DNA from: Zhongshania aquatica
GTDB lineage: Bacteria; Pseudomonadota; Gammaproteobacteria; Pseudomonadales; Spongiibacteraceae
Direction: 5' to 3'
Length of the DNA stretch: 64,000 nt
Assembly: GCF_027257955.1 (NCBI RefSeq)
Contig: NZ_JANZNQ010000007.1
Coordinates: 124,001 to 188,000, forward strand
The stretch's first letter is position 1, and the number at the start of each line of letters is the position of its first letter. Shown piece by piece: positions 38,477 through 49,753 of the stretch. Below the pieces are notes generated by a model that made no database searches, was not told where the DNA came from, and saw only the letters and a list, made by a program, of their open reading frames with translations. The position numbers were made by a program, and so were the translations under genes.

Positions 38477-39664
38477 ATGAAAATATTGGTATTGTCTGCG
38501 TATCACGCAGATAGCCATCGCAGTTGGCTGGATGGGCTTACGGCACATTTGCCAGATATTGAATGGACAGTGTTAACCCTGCCACCGCGCTATTTTAGCT
38601 GGCGTATACGAGGTAATAGTTTGTCTTGGGCGATGTTGGAGCGAGAGACTTTACTCGGTCCCTATGATGTCGTGCTTGCAACCTCAATGACGGATTTATC
38701 GGCGTTGCGGGGGTTGGTGCCTGAACTCGGTCGAATTCCGACGGTGGTCTATTTTCACGAGAATCAATTCAGTTATCCGCAAAGCGCTCAGCAGCGAGCT
38801 GGCGTCGAGCCACAAATACTGAACCTGTATACCGCTCTTGCGGCGGATAAAGTGCTGTTCAATAGCGAATATAACCGCAGTACCATGCTCAACGGCGTTG
38901 ACAGTCTATTGTCGCGATTACCTGATTTTGCTCCCCGTATAGAGGTTATGGCTAAGCTTTCCCTCGCGCAGGTGCTGCCCGTTGGTCTTAATTTTGTAGA
39001 CGCGAGTTCTGTTTCAGCAGAGGCTATGATTGCGGGAGAAAAGTTTGTAGGTCAGCCGTTTGAAGAGGACGGTTTTGACGGGGGATGTGCTGACGGTCTT
39101 AGCTCCAGACAGCGACTTAGCGTGCTTTGGAATCACCGATGGGAGTACGACAAGGGCCCCGACAGACTGTTAGCGCTAGTTAAAAATTGTGCAAAGTTTG
39201 AGTTGCCAGTTGATTTATATATTGCCGGTCAGCAATTTCGGGAGCGCCCCACGGAATTTGCCGAGATTGAATCGATAATACTTAGCACTAAGAGCTTGGC
39301 CTTGTGTCAGTTCGGCTACGTACCAGATGCTCAGAGCTATCGGACTATGCTGTCGAGTTGCGACGTTGTTCTATCAACGGCGATACATGATTTTCAGGGG
39401 CTGTCAGTATTGCAGGCTGTCGCCGCGGGCTGTGTGCCCTTGGTTCCGAATAGGTTGTGTTACCCCGAATGGTTTGCCGCTGAATATTGCTATGAGTCCA
39501 GCGATGATATTGCGATTGAGGCGGCGGCTGCTCGCATCGAGATACAGCGACTGATACAGAAAAAGAGGGCGGGCGCTTTTTCTTATGCGGATGTATCTGC
39601 ACTGAGTTGGCAGCGGCTGGCAGCGCAGTATATGGCCGTGTTTGAAGGGATGGTAAAGTTGTAG
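38477..39664 (+). CDS. Glycosyltransferase related to tRNA-queuosine alpha-mannosyltransferase (GTDC1/DUF3524)
   Basis: 395 residues, GT-B fold. The N-terminal DUF3524 hallmarks FHENQFSYP (93-101) and FNSEYNR (128-134) are those of animal GTDC1, the enzyme mannosylating queuosine in tRNA-Asp. The C-terminal half has WNHRWEYDKGPD near residue 217 and TAIHDFQGLSVLQAVAAGC, equivalent to the EX7E region of retaining GT4 enzymes but with Asp and Gln in place of both Glu residues. Queuosine genes queA-tgt lie 5.5 kb downstream and trpS is adjacent, so a tRNA substrate is attractive but inferred. It lacks signal or membrane segments, consistent with a cytoplasmic tRNA enzyme. Confidence 0.78.
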   Translation: MKILVLSAYHADSHRSWLDGLTAHLPDIEWTVLTLPPRYFSWRIRGNSLSWAMLERETLLGPYDVVLATSMTDLSALRGLVPELGRIPTVVYFHENQFSYPQSAQQRAGVEPQILNLYTALAADKVLFNSEYNRSTMLNGVDSLLSRLPDFAPRIEVMAKLSLAQVLPVGLNFVDASSVSAEAMIAGEKFVGQPFEEDGFDGGCADGLSSRQRLSVLWNHRWEYDKGPDRLLALVKNCAKFELPVDLYIAGQQFRERPTEFAEIESIILSTKSLALCQFGYVPDAQSYRTMLSSCDVVLSTAIHDFQGLSVLQAVAAGCVPLVPNRLCYPEWFAAEYCYESSDDIAIEAAAARIEIQRLIQKKRAGAFSYADVSALSWQRLAAQYMAVFEGMVKL

Positions 39665-39785
39665 CGGATGACAATAGCGTAGCCAATACTGACAGCATGG
39701 ATACGAGCCAGTATTATATGCGGCTTTATTGGCTGCAGTGGCGATATTACGCAGTCGTAGTGTGTGAATTAAACAGGGAAATAAC

Positions 39786-40793
39786 ATGGCAAAGCAGCGG
39801 GTACTCACGGGTATTACCACCACCGGAACGCCGCATTTGGGGAATTACGTTGGTGCAATTCGACCAGCCATTGCTGAAAGCCAACGCGGTGAATTTGATG
39901 CGTTCTTTTTTTTGGCGGACTATCACGCCTTAATCAAAAGCCATGACCCTGCAATGGTTCATCAGTCTAGCCGCGAAATTGCTGCCACGTGGCTGGCCTT
40001 GGGCTTAGATACGGACACGACTACGTTTTATCGTCAGTCAGATGTGCCCGAAATTACCGAGTTGAGTTGGATACTAACCTGTGTTTGCGCCAAGGGACTT
40101 ATGAATCGCTCTCATGCTTATAAAGCGGCGGTGCAAGCTAATGAACAAAGCGGAGAAGATCCAGATTTTGGCGTAACTATGGGCTTGTTCAGTTACCCCA
40201 TTCTTATGGCTGCGGACATTTTGATGTTTAACGCTAAAAAGGTGCCGGTTGGCCGTGATCAAATTCAGCACATAGAAATGGCACGTGATATGGCGCAGCG
40301 TTTTAATCACCTTTATGGCGATACATTCGTGTTGCCAGAGGCCGTAATCGCTGATGACGTAGCGGTATTAAGCGGGCTCGATGGCCGGAAAATGAGCAAA
40401 AGCTACGGCAATACTATCCCGCTGTTTTTACCAGAGAAGAAGCTGCAAAAGCATATTAATAAAATCAAAACCAATTTGCTCGAGCCTGGCGAAGCCAAAG
40501 ATCCTGCAGACTCAACAGTGTTTGAAATTTGGCAGGCGTTTGCTACTCCTGAGCAAACAGCAGAAATGCGTCAAAAGTTTGCAGATGGTATCGCTTGGGG
40601 GCAGGCCAAAAAGGACTTGTTTGAGCTGATTAATAGCCAACTCGCACCTGCGCGTGAGCGCTACGAGGCAATATTAAACGACGGTGAATATTTAGAAAGT
40701 GAGTTAAAGAAAGGCGCTGAGAAGGCCCGTGCTCAAGCGGCAATCATGTTAGCTAAAGTGCGCAAAGCGGTAGGTTTGGCGGCGTTTAAATAG
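39786..40793 (+). CDS. trpS: Tryptophanyl-tRNA synthetase
   Basis: 335 residues, class I synthetase charging tRNA-Trp. The HIGH-like motif is [12 protein letters not shown] and the KMSKS motif is exact ([10 protein letters not shown]). AGGGA lies six bases before the ATG. It follows the glycosyltransferase by 121 bp. Confidence 0.97.
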   Translation: MAKQRVLTGITTTGTPHLGNYVGAIRPAIAESQRGEFDAFFFLADYHALIKSHDPAMVHQSSREIAATWLALGLDTDTTTFYRQSDVPEITELSWILTCVCAKGLMNRSHAYKAAVQANEQSGEDPDFGVTMGLFSYPILMAADILMFNAKKVPVGRDQIQHIEMARDMAQRFNHLYGDTFVLPEAVIADDVAVLSGLDGRKMSKSYGNTIPLFLPEKKLQKHINKIKTNLLEPGEAKDPADSTVFEIWQAFATPEQTAEMRQKFADGIAWGQAKKDLFELINSQLAPARERYEAILNDGEYLESELKKGAEKARAQAAIMLAKVRKAVGLAAFK

Positions 40794-40804
40794 GGCTAAA
40801 TGGC

Positions 40805-41089
40805 TTAGAATTTTGAGCTGAATGACATTCCGACAGGACTAACAGTAAAAATTACCCTGTCACCTTTACTCAAATTGAGTTGGGCGGGGAGTGTTTCTAT
40901 ATGAAACCGCGCGTCAATCTTGCGTAGCTCCGGCCAGGCAGTGTCATTGGCGATGGGTTTTAAGTCCCGAACCCAAGATGACCACATTGCAATCAGTGCC
41001 TGGGTTTTTGTTTCTTGTTGGCGTTCCGCAAAGGCACTGTTGTTTAAAATGAGCGCTGAAACGATAGCGATTATTTTTATTAGACCCAT
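40805..41089 (-). CDS. Small secreted protein of unknown function
   Basis: 94 residues with a clear signal peptide (KIIAIVSALILNNSAFA) and a mature part of about 75 residues that ends VIFTVSPVGMSFSSKF. No family is recognised. AGGT lies seven bases before the ATG. It follows the TonB receptor on the same strand after 138 bp and may be a periplasmic accessory of it, but nothing proves this. Confidence 0.6.
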   Translation of the reverse strand: MGLIKIIAIVSALILNNSAFAERQQETKTQALIAMWSSWVRDLKPIANDTAWPELRKIDARFHIETLPAQLNLSKGDRVIFTVSPVGMSFSSKF

Positions 41090-41227
41090 TGCCGTGACCT
41101 AGCGTCGGTGATTGAGTCTCTAATATAACGCTATTGCTTAGCGGCTACATGTGTCTTTGCGAGAGCTGTGAACGCAGTCACACAAACAGTAGTAATTAGG
41201 CGCAAAATTTTACTGTTAAGCACCAAA

Positions 41228-43273
41228 TTAAAAATCTATACCGACTTCAATATAGGCTGCGCGCGGCTCTCCTACGAAATAGCGGTAATTTCCGAAGGCA
41301 TAATCCGCACGTTCAGCGTAATCAATGTCGGTAAGATTGTTGATTCTAACTACTGAGTAGAGTTGCTCTCCGTACTGCTGGCGCCAACGTAAATTGGTTA
41401 ATGTGTGTCCTGGATACCGGTGAAGGTTATCTTCTTCTAGGAAGTATTCGCCTTGGTGCTGAATCTCTAATTCAATGCGTGTGCTAGCGAAAGGCGACCA
41501 GCGAACGAGCGTTCCTGCCAATTGACGCGGTGCAGTGTCTACTTCATTGCCATCTGCGGTCAGTGCATTATTGGCATATTGGTGTTTGCTGTAACTGGCT
41601 TGTAGTTGCCAAAGTAGCGTAGGCGTAAGCTGCCAGCTAAAGTTAGCTTCTAGTCCTCGGTCAATCGTTTTGCCGCCATTGATATTGCTGCGGTTGCTAT
41701 CTTGGATGATCACGTCGTTTTTGTGCATCCAGTAAATCGACGTACGATATTGGAAGGTATTCCAGTCTCCACGGAGTCCGAACTCGATGCTATTCAATGA
41801 CTCCTCGTCTAAATTAGCGCTTAATTGTTGGGTTTGAAGACGATAGAGTTCGGCGGCCTGCGGCGCTCTAAAGCCGTGACCGGCATTGGCGGTTAGATCA
41901 GTGTGCTCACTTAGGCTGTGAACTACCCCAAGATTAAATGAGCTATTGCGAAAGCGCTCTTTGTCGTCTGCGGGGCGCGCGTAACGGCAGCCATTGGGCA
42001 TACAGGCGCTGCCATCCGCGGCGGTATTGCCGTCGATCATCAAATTGTCATAGTCGTAAAATTGTATGTCGTAGCGGCCGCCAAAATTGACTTTTGTGCT
42101 GCTAGTCGCTTGCCAGTCACCACCTATAAACCATGCGCTGTACAGGGCGTCTACCTCATAGTCGTAGTGTGGGCCGGTGGGGAACGGGCCTTTGGTGGGC
42201 TCACTTTGGGATTGCTTCAAATAGGCTTTGGTCACTTCCATGTCAAAGCCGTTATAGAGCGTGACGTTCTCGCTGTAATTCTGATAAAAAGCGCTTTGTA
42301 AACCCACGGTGCGTTCGCCATTTTCTTCAAGGGGCGTTTCCGGTAGGAAGTGTTGGAGGAATTCCATTTCGGTGTAGCGTAAATACGGTGTAACAACAAA
42401 GCGACTGTCTTTCTCGCCCTCGCGTTCAAATCGGCTGTAAAAGCGTGCGCTGCTACTATTGCGGAATGCTTCCGGGTTAGGGTTTTCGCGTTTGCGGTCG
42501 TCATTTTTATAGGCGTCTTTGCCTAAAATATAACCCGCCGTTTCTTGGTTTAGATTGCTGGCTGCCAACATGGATTGAATGGTCCATGTCTCGCCGTGAT
42601 AGTCGTGGCGTAAATTCATTTTTTGCTGATCAAAACCAGACTCGTCTTTATAGCCGTCGTCGTGATTGCCTTGCAGACTGATTCGGTAGCCGTGTTTGCC
42701 ATTAGTATCGCTGTGGCTGGCTTTTATACGGCCGTATTTGTCTGGGCCGCCCTCAAATGATAAATGTGACTCTGGCTCAGTAGAGGGGGCTTGGCTTATA
42801 ACATTGATAACGCCGTTCAATGCGTTGGATCCATGCACCGCAGTGCCGGGGCCGCGGATAATTTCTATTCTAGCCGCTTGTTCGGCATTCACATCGAACA
42901 ATTCGTTGACGTTGCAGAAGCCGGGGGCGCGCAAAGGAATACCGTCTTCGGCAAAATAGAATGCGCCGCAGCTACCTGTGCCAGTTAACACGCCGGATCG
43001 AATGGCAGTTAAGTTTTCCTGCCCATTGCCGCGACTAATAGATACGCCGGGAACTTGGTTTAATATTTGGCTTATGTGGGTATGGCCGATGCTTTCAATA
43101 TCTTCTTGGCTGATAATACTCAGCGCCACGCTTTGTTCGTTAAGTTGTTTTTCAATTCTGTCTGCGGTCACCGCGACGGTTTCAGGTGCGGTGCTGCTAT
43201 TTTCAGCTGCAATGGTGGAGCCAGATACTAGGCTAATAGTCATCGCTAATGGGGTAGCGTATTTTTTAATCAT
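41228..43273 (-). CDS. TonB-dependent outer-membrane receptor (second)
   Basis: 681 residues. Signal peptide (TPLAMTISLVSGSTIAA), a TonB-box-like PETVAVTADR, a plug domain with DIESIGHTHISQILNQVPGV and IEIIRGPGTAVHGSNALNGV, and a barrel ending in the canonical Phe (IEVGIDF). The plug has two cysteines (GSCGAFYF and GFCNVNELF) that may form a disulfide. The compact size resembles siderophore, cobalamin or metal-complex receptors more than the larger carbohydrate ones. AAGGA precedes the ATG. It lies 30 bp after the thioesterase gene on the same strand. Confidence 0.88.
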   Translation of the reverse strand: MIKKYATPLAMTISLVSGSTIAAENSSTAPETVAVTADRIEKQLNEQSVALSIISQEDIESIGHTHISQILNQVPGVSISRGNGQENLTAIRSGVLTGTGSCGAFYFAEDGIPLRAPGFCNVNELFDVNAEQAARIEIIRGPGTAVHGSNALNGVINVISQAPSTEPESHLSFEGGPDKYGRIKASHSDTNGKHGYRISLQGNHDDGYKDESGFDQQKMNLRHDYHGETWTIQSMLAASNLNQETAGYILGKDAYKNDDRKRENPNPEAFRNSSSARFYSRFEREGEKDSRFVVTPYLRYTEMEFLQHFLPETPLEENGERTVGLQSAFYQNYSENVTLYNGFDMEVTKAYLKQSQSEPTKGPFPTGPHYDYEVDALYSAWFIGGDWQATSSTKVNFGGRYDIQFYDYDNLMIDGNTAADGSACMPNGCRYARPADDKERFRNSSFNLGVVHSLSEHTDLTANAGHGFRAPQAAELYRLQTQQLSANLDEESLNSIEFGLRGDWNTFQYRTSIYWMHKNDVIIQDSNRSNINGGKTIDRGLEANFSWQLTPTLLWQLQASYSKHQYANNALTADGNEVDTAPRQLAGTLVRWSPFASTRIELEIQHQGEYFLEEDNLHRYPGHTLTNLRWRQQYGEQLYSVVRINNLTDIDYAERADYAFGNYRYFVGEPRAAYIEVGIDF

Positions 43274-43303
43274 GTTTTAGCTATTCCTTAAGTTCTTCGC
43301 CGC

Positions 43304-43897
43304 TTAATTTTTATACAGAATAAAAAGCCCTTCGGCATTACTCAGCAGTGTGTCACCACTATGGCATTCGCCATGGATAACTATTTGCCGATCTTTTTGC
43401 TTTTCTAGCCACGTTGTAAAGCGAAGTGGTGTAAACAAGGGTGTAGGTTTACGATATTTTATCGTCAGGCTAGCAGTTAAGCCGGGCAATTGATTGGCCA
43501 GTGCCGTAAAAGCTAAAACTTGATCGTATACTGCGCTGATAATACCACCGTGAACACAGTCAGGTGGCCCTTCGTGAATTTTGCCGAAGCTGCCTTCTGC
43601 GTATACGTTGTTGTTTTCCTGCCAGATGTTGAGGTCTGGTGCAATCGGATTGAAATAGCCGGTTATTGGGCTGCACGGTAATATATTGCGAAAGTCCCCT
43701 TGGTAATCTGGGGTGTAATATTCAACCATTTTACGACCAATTAAGGTCGACATTTGCTGGTTAAGGCGTAAAAGTGTCGCTTCTATCTCGGCAAGCTCCT
43801 CTGTACTGCCGCCCAGAGTTTGGCTGCTTTCCAGAGCGGTGCTGAGTTGCAGGCAAATATTGCGAAGTCGTTGACGTTGTTGATCGTTGGCCAACAT
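43304..43897 (-). CDS. PaaI-like hotdog-fold thioesterase
   Basis: 197 residues from the ATG at 43897. The hotdog motif DCVHGGIISAVYDQVLAF carries the conserved HGG; the following TASLTIKYRKPTPL strand is typical of acyl-CoA thioesterases of the PaaI/YbgC group. An N-terminal helical region of ~80 residues precedes the domain, longer than usual. The frame is open upstream, so the start is uncertain. The substrate acyl-CoA is unknown. Confidence 0.78.
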   Translation of the reverse strand: MLANDQQRQRLRNICLQLSTALESSQTLGGSTEELAEIEATLLRLNQQMSTLIGRKMVEYYTPDYQGDFRNILPCSPITGYFNPIAPDLNIWQENNNVYAEGSFGKIHEGPPDCVHGGIISAVYDQVLAFTALANQLPGLTASLTIKYRKPTPLFTPLRFTTWLEKQKDRQIVIHGECHSGDTLLSNAEGLFILYKN

Positions 43898-44050
43898 CTG
43901 CTTAGTGCCCCATGGCGGTACGAAGTAGCGCAAGAGTGTAATAGGAGCTAGCGTTGATGGAAAGCAATGCAGCCTTAGAATGCGTAATTTTAGTGAAGCT
44001 AGGCAATTTCGCTCATTGTGACAAAAGGGCAATTGGTGGTTTGCGAACTA

Positions 44051-44734
44051 TTATCCGTTGATTTCAATACTGAGTCCGGTTGGTATCTGATTTCCGGGTC
44101 TTTCGATTGGCAAACACAGTAGCCTTTCTGGAAAGGAGGGGGTTAGTAGCTCGTCAAATTCTGCCGTGTCGACAATATCTTTAGATAGCCAGCGTTGAAG
44201 TATGCTTGTCTCAGGAGGTAGGAATAGCGGTGTTGATTTACTGTGTATACCTACCCATTTCGGGCGCGGAGCAAGTGTGATGACGCTACAGGAACGTATT
44301 AATTCGCCGGTTTTCTTGTTTACCCATTCTCGGTATAGGCCTGCGAGTGCAAAACCCGTACTAGTCGGTTCAATTCGATGGTAAAGCCGCGATCCCTTAG
44401 CACCTTCACCCTCGACAATATAACTAGCGGGTATGATGCAGCGGCTTTCACGGTAAGCGTGAAAGCCTGCGCTATTGGGCGTGTTTAATTTATCTGATCG
44501 AGTGTTAAAACTTGTGTACTTCGATGGTTTTGTGCCGTGCGGCGTTTGCTCAAGCAGTAGCCACCAAATCGCCGGCGCAACAATATTCTGGCCATTGTGA
44601 TTTAGAATAATATCGATACTTGCGGCGGGGCCGGCGCCTGGGTTGTCTCGCAGTGCCGTGAGATCAATACCTAAAATAAGCATCAAGGTTTTAGTGAGTG
44701 GTGAATCTATGGCATTGCCGAGATAGCCGCACAT
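44051..44734 (-). CDS. SRAP-domain protein (HMCES/YedK family), divergent
   Basis: 227 residues. SRAP proteins cross-link to abasic sites in single-stranded DNA through Cys2. Here Cys2 (MCGYLG), Asn77 and Arg79 (SFNTRSDKLN), Glu108 and His164 are present. The usual GFYEW segment is replaced by SYIVEGEG and the usual H-x-R-M-P strand by HSKSTPLF, so it is a distant member. An inserted stretch at 27-50 (TALRDNPGAGPAASIDIIL) is also unusual. It is the first gene of a leftward group with a thioesterase and TonB receptor, a neighbourhood with no obvious DNA-repair theme. Confidence 0.8.
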   Translation of the reverse strand: MCGYLGNAIDSPLTKTLMLILGIDLTALRDNPGAGPAASIDIILNHNGQNIVAPAIWWLLLEQTPHGTKPSKYTSFNTRSDKLNTPNSAGFHAYRESRCIIPASYIVEGEGAKGSRLYHRIEPTSTGFALAGLYREWVNKKTGELIRSCSVITLAPRPKWVGIHSKSTPLFLPPETSILQRWLSKDIVDTAEFDELLTPSFPERLLCLPIERPGNQIPTGLSIEING

Positions 44735-44892
44735 GAGTCAATCTCTGTTTAGAATTGTGCAAGGCTAAGTCTACTTTAGCTAGATCGCAAATAGCTAAGG
44801 GCGTCTAAACAATGAGGGCGTTTTTTAATTTAGAATTTCCGCGAGCTGAATGCTCACAATCGTCATTAAGTTCTTGTTTTTATAATCTTACA

Positions 44893-44979
44893 TGGTACCA
44901 GTGGGCGGACTCGAACCGCCACTCCCGCAAAGGAACCAGATTTTGAATCTAGCGTGTCTACCAATTTCACCACACTGGC
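44893..44979 (-). tRNA. tRNA-Leu (anticodon CAA)
   Basis: 87 nt with encoded CCA. Acceptor stem GCCAGTG/CACTGGT, D-arm containing TTGGTAGACA, anticodon stem CTAGA/TCTGG around loop TTCAAAA (anticodon CAA, + strand 44943-44945), a long class-II variable arm of about 15 nt, and T-arm GGCGG-TTCGAGT-CCGCC. It reads UUG codons. Confidence 0.97.
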
Positions 44980-44995
44980 ATGTAAGTGGGGCGCG

Positions 44996-45023
44996 ATTAT
45001 AACAAGCTTTTCTGCGGGGTCAA
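44996..45023 (-). promoter_or_regulatory. Promoter of tRNA-Leu
   Basis: On the minus strand TTGACC (45023-45018), 16 nt, TATAAT (45001-44996), then a GC-rich discriminator CGCGCCCC. That discriminator is typical of growth-rate-regulated, stringently controlled stable RNA promoters. Confidence 0.8.
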
Positions 45024-45141
45024 TCGACTGAGGCATTTAATTTAATAATGTGGCAGAAGCTGCTTACATATTGATCTACTCTGGTGGAGTCCCGTGCCAT
45101 TTTCCGCTAATCTTGCGCCCTTCCGAATGAAAGCAGAGATT

Positions 45142-47631
<2,490 letters not shown>

Positions 47632-47670
47632 ACGACGAGTCGATACGACTTGTATACAAGGAGATTGGAT

Positions 47671-48201
47671 ATGTTGTACCAATTGGGTGAGCGTCGCGTT
47701 CAACTTGAGGGGAGCGGACATTTTGTCGCCGACAATGCCACCGTGATCGGTTCTGTGGTGTTAAAAGAGAATGTCAGCGTGTGGTTTAACGTTGTTATTC
47801 GCGGTGATGTTGATGACATTGTGATTGGTGAGCGGACGAATATTCAAGATGGTTCCGTCTTACATACCGATACTGGCTTCCCGATGCATATCGGTGATGA
47901 TGTCACAGTGGGCCACAAAGTCATGTTGCACGGTTGCACGATTGGCCAAGGCAGTTTGATCGGTATCAACGCGGTTGTGCTCAACGGTGCAAAAATCGGT
48001 AAAGGCTGTTTGATTGGCGCCAACGCACTCGTCACTGAGGGTATGGTAATCCCTGATGGCTCGATGGTGCTCGGTTCGCCGGCGAAGATACGCCGGACTT
48101 TAAGCGAAGATGAGCAAGCTGCGCTGATGCTGTCTGCTTCCCATTATGTTGAAAACGGTCACCGCTTCGCCGCTGAGCTCAAGCCACAGGACATGGCATG
48201 A
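47671..48201 (+). CDS. Gamma-class carbonic anhydrase-like protein
   Basis: 176 residues forming a left-handed beta-helix of hexapeptide repeats (IGSVVL, IGERTNI, IGDDVTVGHKVMLHGC, IGQGSLIGINAVV). The metal histidines lie in VLHTDTG and VGHKVMLHG. YrdA/CaiE-type homologues are usually labelled gamma-carbonic anhydrases, but many lack measured activity. AAGGAG lies seven bases before the ATG at 47671. It overlaps the DUF1289 gene by 4 bp. Confidence 0.9.
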   Translation: MLYQLGERRVQLEGSGHFVADNATVIGSVVLKENVSVWFNVVIRGDVDDIVIGERTNIQDGSVLHTDTGFPMHIGDDVTVGHKVMLHGCTIGQGSLIGINAVVLNGAKIGKGCLIGANALVTEGMVIPDGSMVLGSPAKIRRTLSEDEQAALMLSASHYVENGHRFAAELKPQDMA

Positions 48202-48395
48202 GCGGAGCGAAAGAAAAGCCGGTGTCGTCGCCCTGTGTATCTGTGTGCGCACTGGACGACGAAGACGTTTGCACTGGCTGCTACCGCACATTGAAAGAGA
48301 TTGGTGAATGGTCTGAGATGGATAATTCGCGTAAGCGCGAGGTGATTGTGCTGGCAAACCAGCGTTGCCGTAGTCGCTACGGCGATCTAGGCTAG
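48198..48395 (+). CDS. DUF1289 small Cys-rich protein
   Basis: 65 residues. The pattern SPCVSVCALDDEDVCTGCYRT has four closely spaced cysteines, the DUF1289 signature (possible metal or Fe-S site), followed by EIGEWSEMDNSRKREV. Function unknown. It is translationally coupled to the gamma-carbonic anhydrase gene and followed at once by a strong terminator. Confidence 0.9.
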   Translation: MSGAKEKPVSSPCVSVCALDDEDVCTGCYRTLKEIGEWSEMDNSRKREVIVLANQRCRSRYGDLG

Positions 48396-48429
48396 GCAAA
48401 AAGCCGGCGAATTATCGCCGGCTTTTTGC
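48396..48429. terminator. Bidirectional terminator overlapping the end of the CorC-like gene
   Basis: GCAAAAAGCCGGCGA (48396-48410) and TCGCCGGCTTTTTGC (48415-48429) form a perfect 15-bp stem with a 4-nt loop. The loop and downstream arm are also the stop codon and last five codons (AKSRR) of the leftward CorC-like gene. Confidence 0.9.
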
Positions 48430-49689
48430 CTTGCTGTAGGCGCGCACTGATTGAATCAGGTTGCCCTTCATTTCAATAATTTCAAAGTAATAACGACCAA
48501 TGGTCAGACCTACCGAACCTTCGGGGAAGGATTCTAGTTTCTCTAGCAGTAAGCCGTTGAGTGTTTTGGGCCCGTCCGTCGGTAAATCCCACTTCATACT
48601 TTTATTGATATCGCGGATGGTAGTTGTTCCATCGACGAGATAGGTGCCGTCTGGCTGATGCACTATATCTTCGGTATCGGTACTGAGGTTGGAGGTGAAC
48701 TCACCAACAATCTCTTCAAGCAAGTCTTCTAAGGTAACAATACCCTGCATCACGCCGTATTCATCGACCACGATACCCATGCGACGCTTTTGTTTTTGAA
48801 AGTTAAACAGCTGGGTATTTAGTGGTGTGCCTTCCGGTATGAAATAGGGGTCTCTTATGGCTTGTAGTAGGGCATCACGCTGCACGCGACCCTGCTCGTC
48901 GACACTGTTTATGATGTCGCGTTGATGCAATATACCGACAATATTATCGATGTCGTTTTGATAAACGGGGATCCGCGTAAATTCCGCGTCGCGTAGTTTA
49001 CGGATAATGGTGTCGGTGTCGGCATCAACATCAATTCCAAAAACCTCGTTGCGGGGGATCATAATGTCATCCACCGTAATTTGTTCAAGATCGAGGATGT
49101 TCATTAACATCCCTTTGTGATGCTTGGGAATTAAATGACCCGCCTCACCAACAATGGTGCGTAGCTCTTCTAGGCCGATATGTTCAGAGCCGTCATTTTT
49201 CTCTATCCGGGTAATGCGCAATACAAATTGAGTAACATGGCTGACCAGCCATATCACTGGAAACATTAGCTTCTTCAGGGGCAACAGTACATGGCTGACC
49301 GCATAGGCCACGGGCTCGGATTTATACGCTGCAATGGTCTTGGGGATAATTTCAGCAAATATCAGGAAAACGAGGGTAAGTAATATTGATGCGGGTACAA
49401 CGGCGTTATCGCCGTACATGCGAATAGCCACAATGGTGGCTATGGATGCCGCTAAGTTATTAACCAAGTTGTTGCCGATCAGGATAGTACTGATCAGACT
49501 GTCTGGTTCCTCAAGCAGTTTTGATGCGCGCTTTGCGCCGCGATGACCCGATTTGGCGCGGTGACGCAGGCGATATCGATTGAGAGACATCATTCCGGTT
49601 TCTGAACCGGAGAAAAACCCGGACAGGACGATTAATGTAGCTAATATGCCAAAAAGAAGACCCAGCGGTGCCTCGTTCAAAAAGCCCAA
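48412..49689 (-). CDS. CNNM/CorC-family membrane protein with CBS domains
   Basis: 425 residues: an N-terminal DUF21 membrane domain with four helices (begins LLFGILATLIVLSGFFSGSE), two CBS domains (about 200-330) and a C-terminal CorC/HlyC domain. It resembles E. coli YfjD; related proteins take part in Mg2+/Co2+ efflux or resistance. The start is a TTG: either 49689, only two bases after AAGGAG, or 49680, eleven bases after it. Its 3' end forms part of a bidirectional terminator. Confidence 0.9.
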   Translation of the reverse strand: MGFLNEAPLGLLFGILATLIVLSGFFSGSETGMMSLNRYRLRHRAKSGHRGAKRASKLLEEPDSLISTILIGNNLVNNLAASIATIVAIRMYGDNAVVPASILLTLVFLIFAEIIPKTIAAYKSEPVAYAVSHVLLPLKKLMFPVIWLVSHVTQFVLRITRIEKNDGSEHIGLEELRTIVGEAGHLIPKHHKGMLMNILDLEQITVDDIMIPRNEVFGIDVDADTDTIIRKLRDAEFTRIPVYQNDIDNIVGILHQRDIINSVDEQGRVQRDALLQAIRDPYFIPEGTPLNTQLFNFQKQKRRMGIVVDEYGVMQGIVTLEDLLEEIVGEFTSNLSTDTEDIVHQPDGTYLVDGTTTIRDINKSMKWDLPTDGPKTLNGLLLEKLESFPEGSVGLTIGRYYFEIIEMKGNLIQSVRAYSKAKSRR

Positions 49690-49753
49690 AACTCCTTAGT
49701 AAAAAAAGATGCGCCAATCTTGACTAAAAAAGGGGGGCGCGACAAGCGTAATA

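Noticed and set aside
39404-39823. A 139-codon minus-strand frame opposite the glycosyltransferase.
   Set aside because: Cys/His-rich shadow of a supported gene with no start signal.
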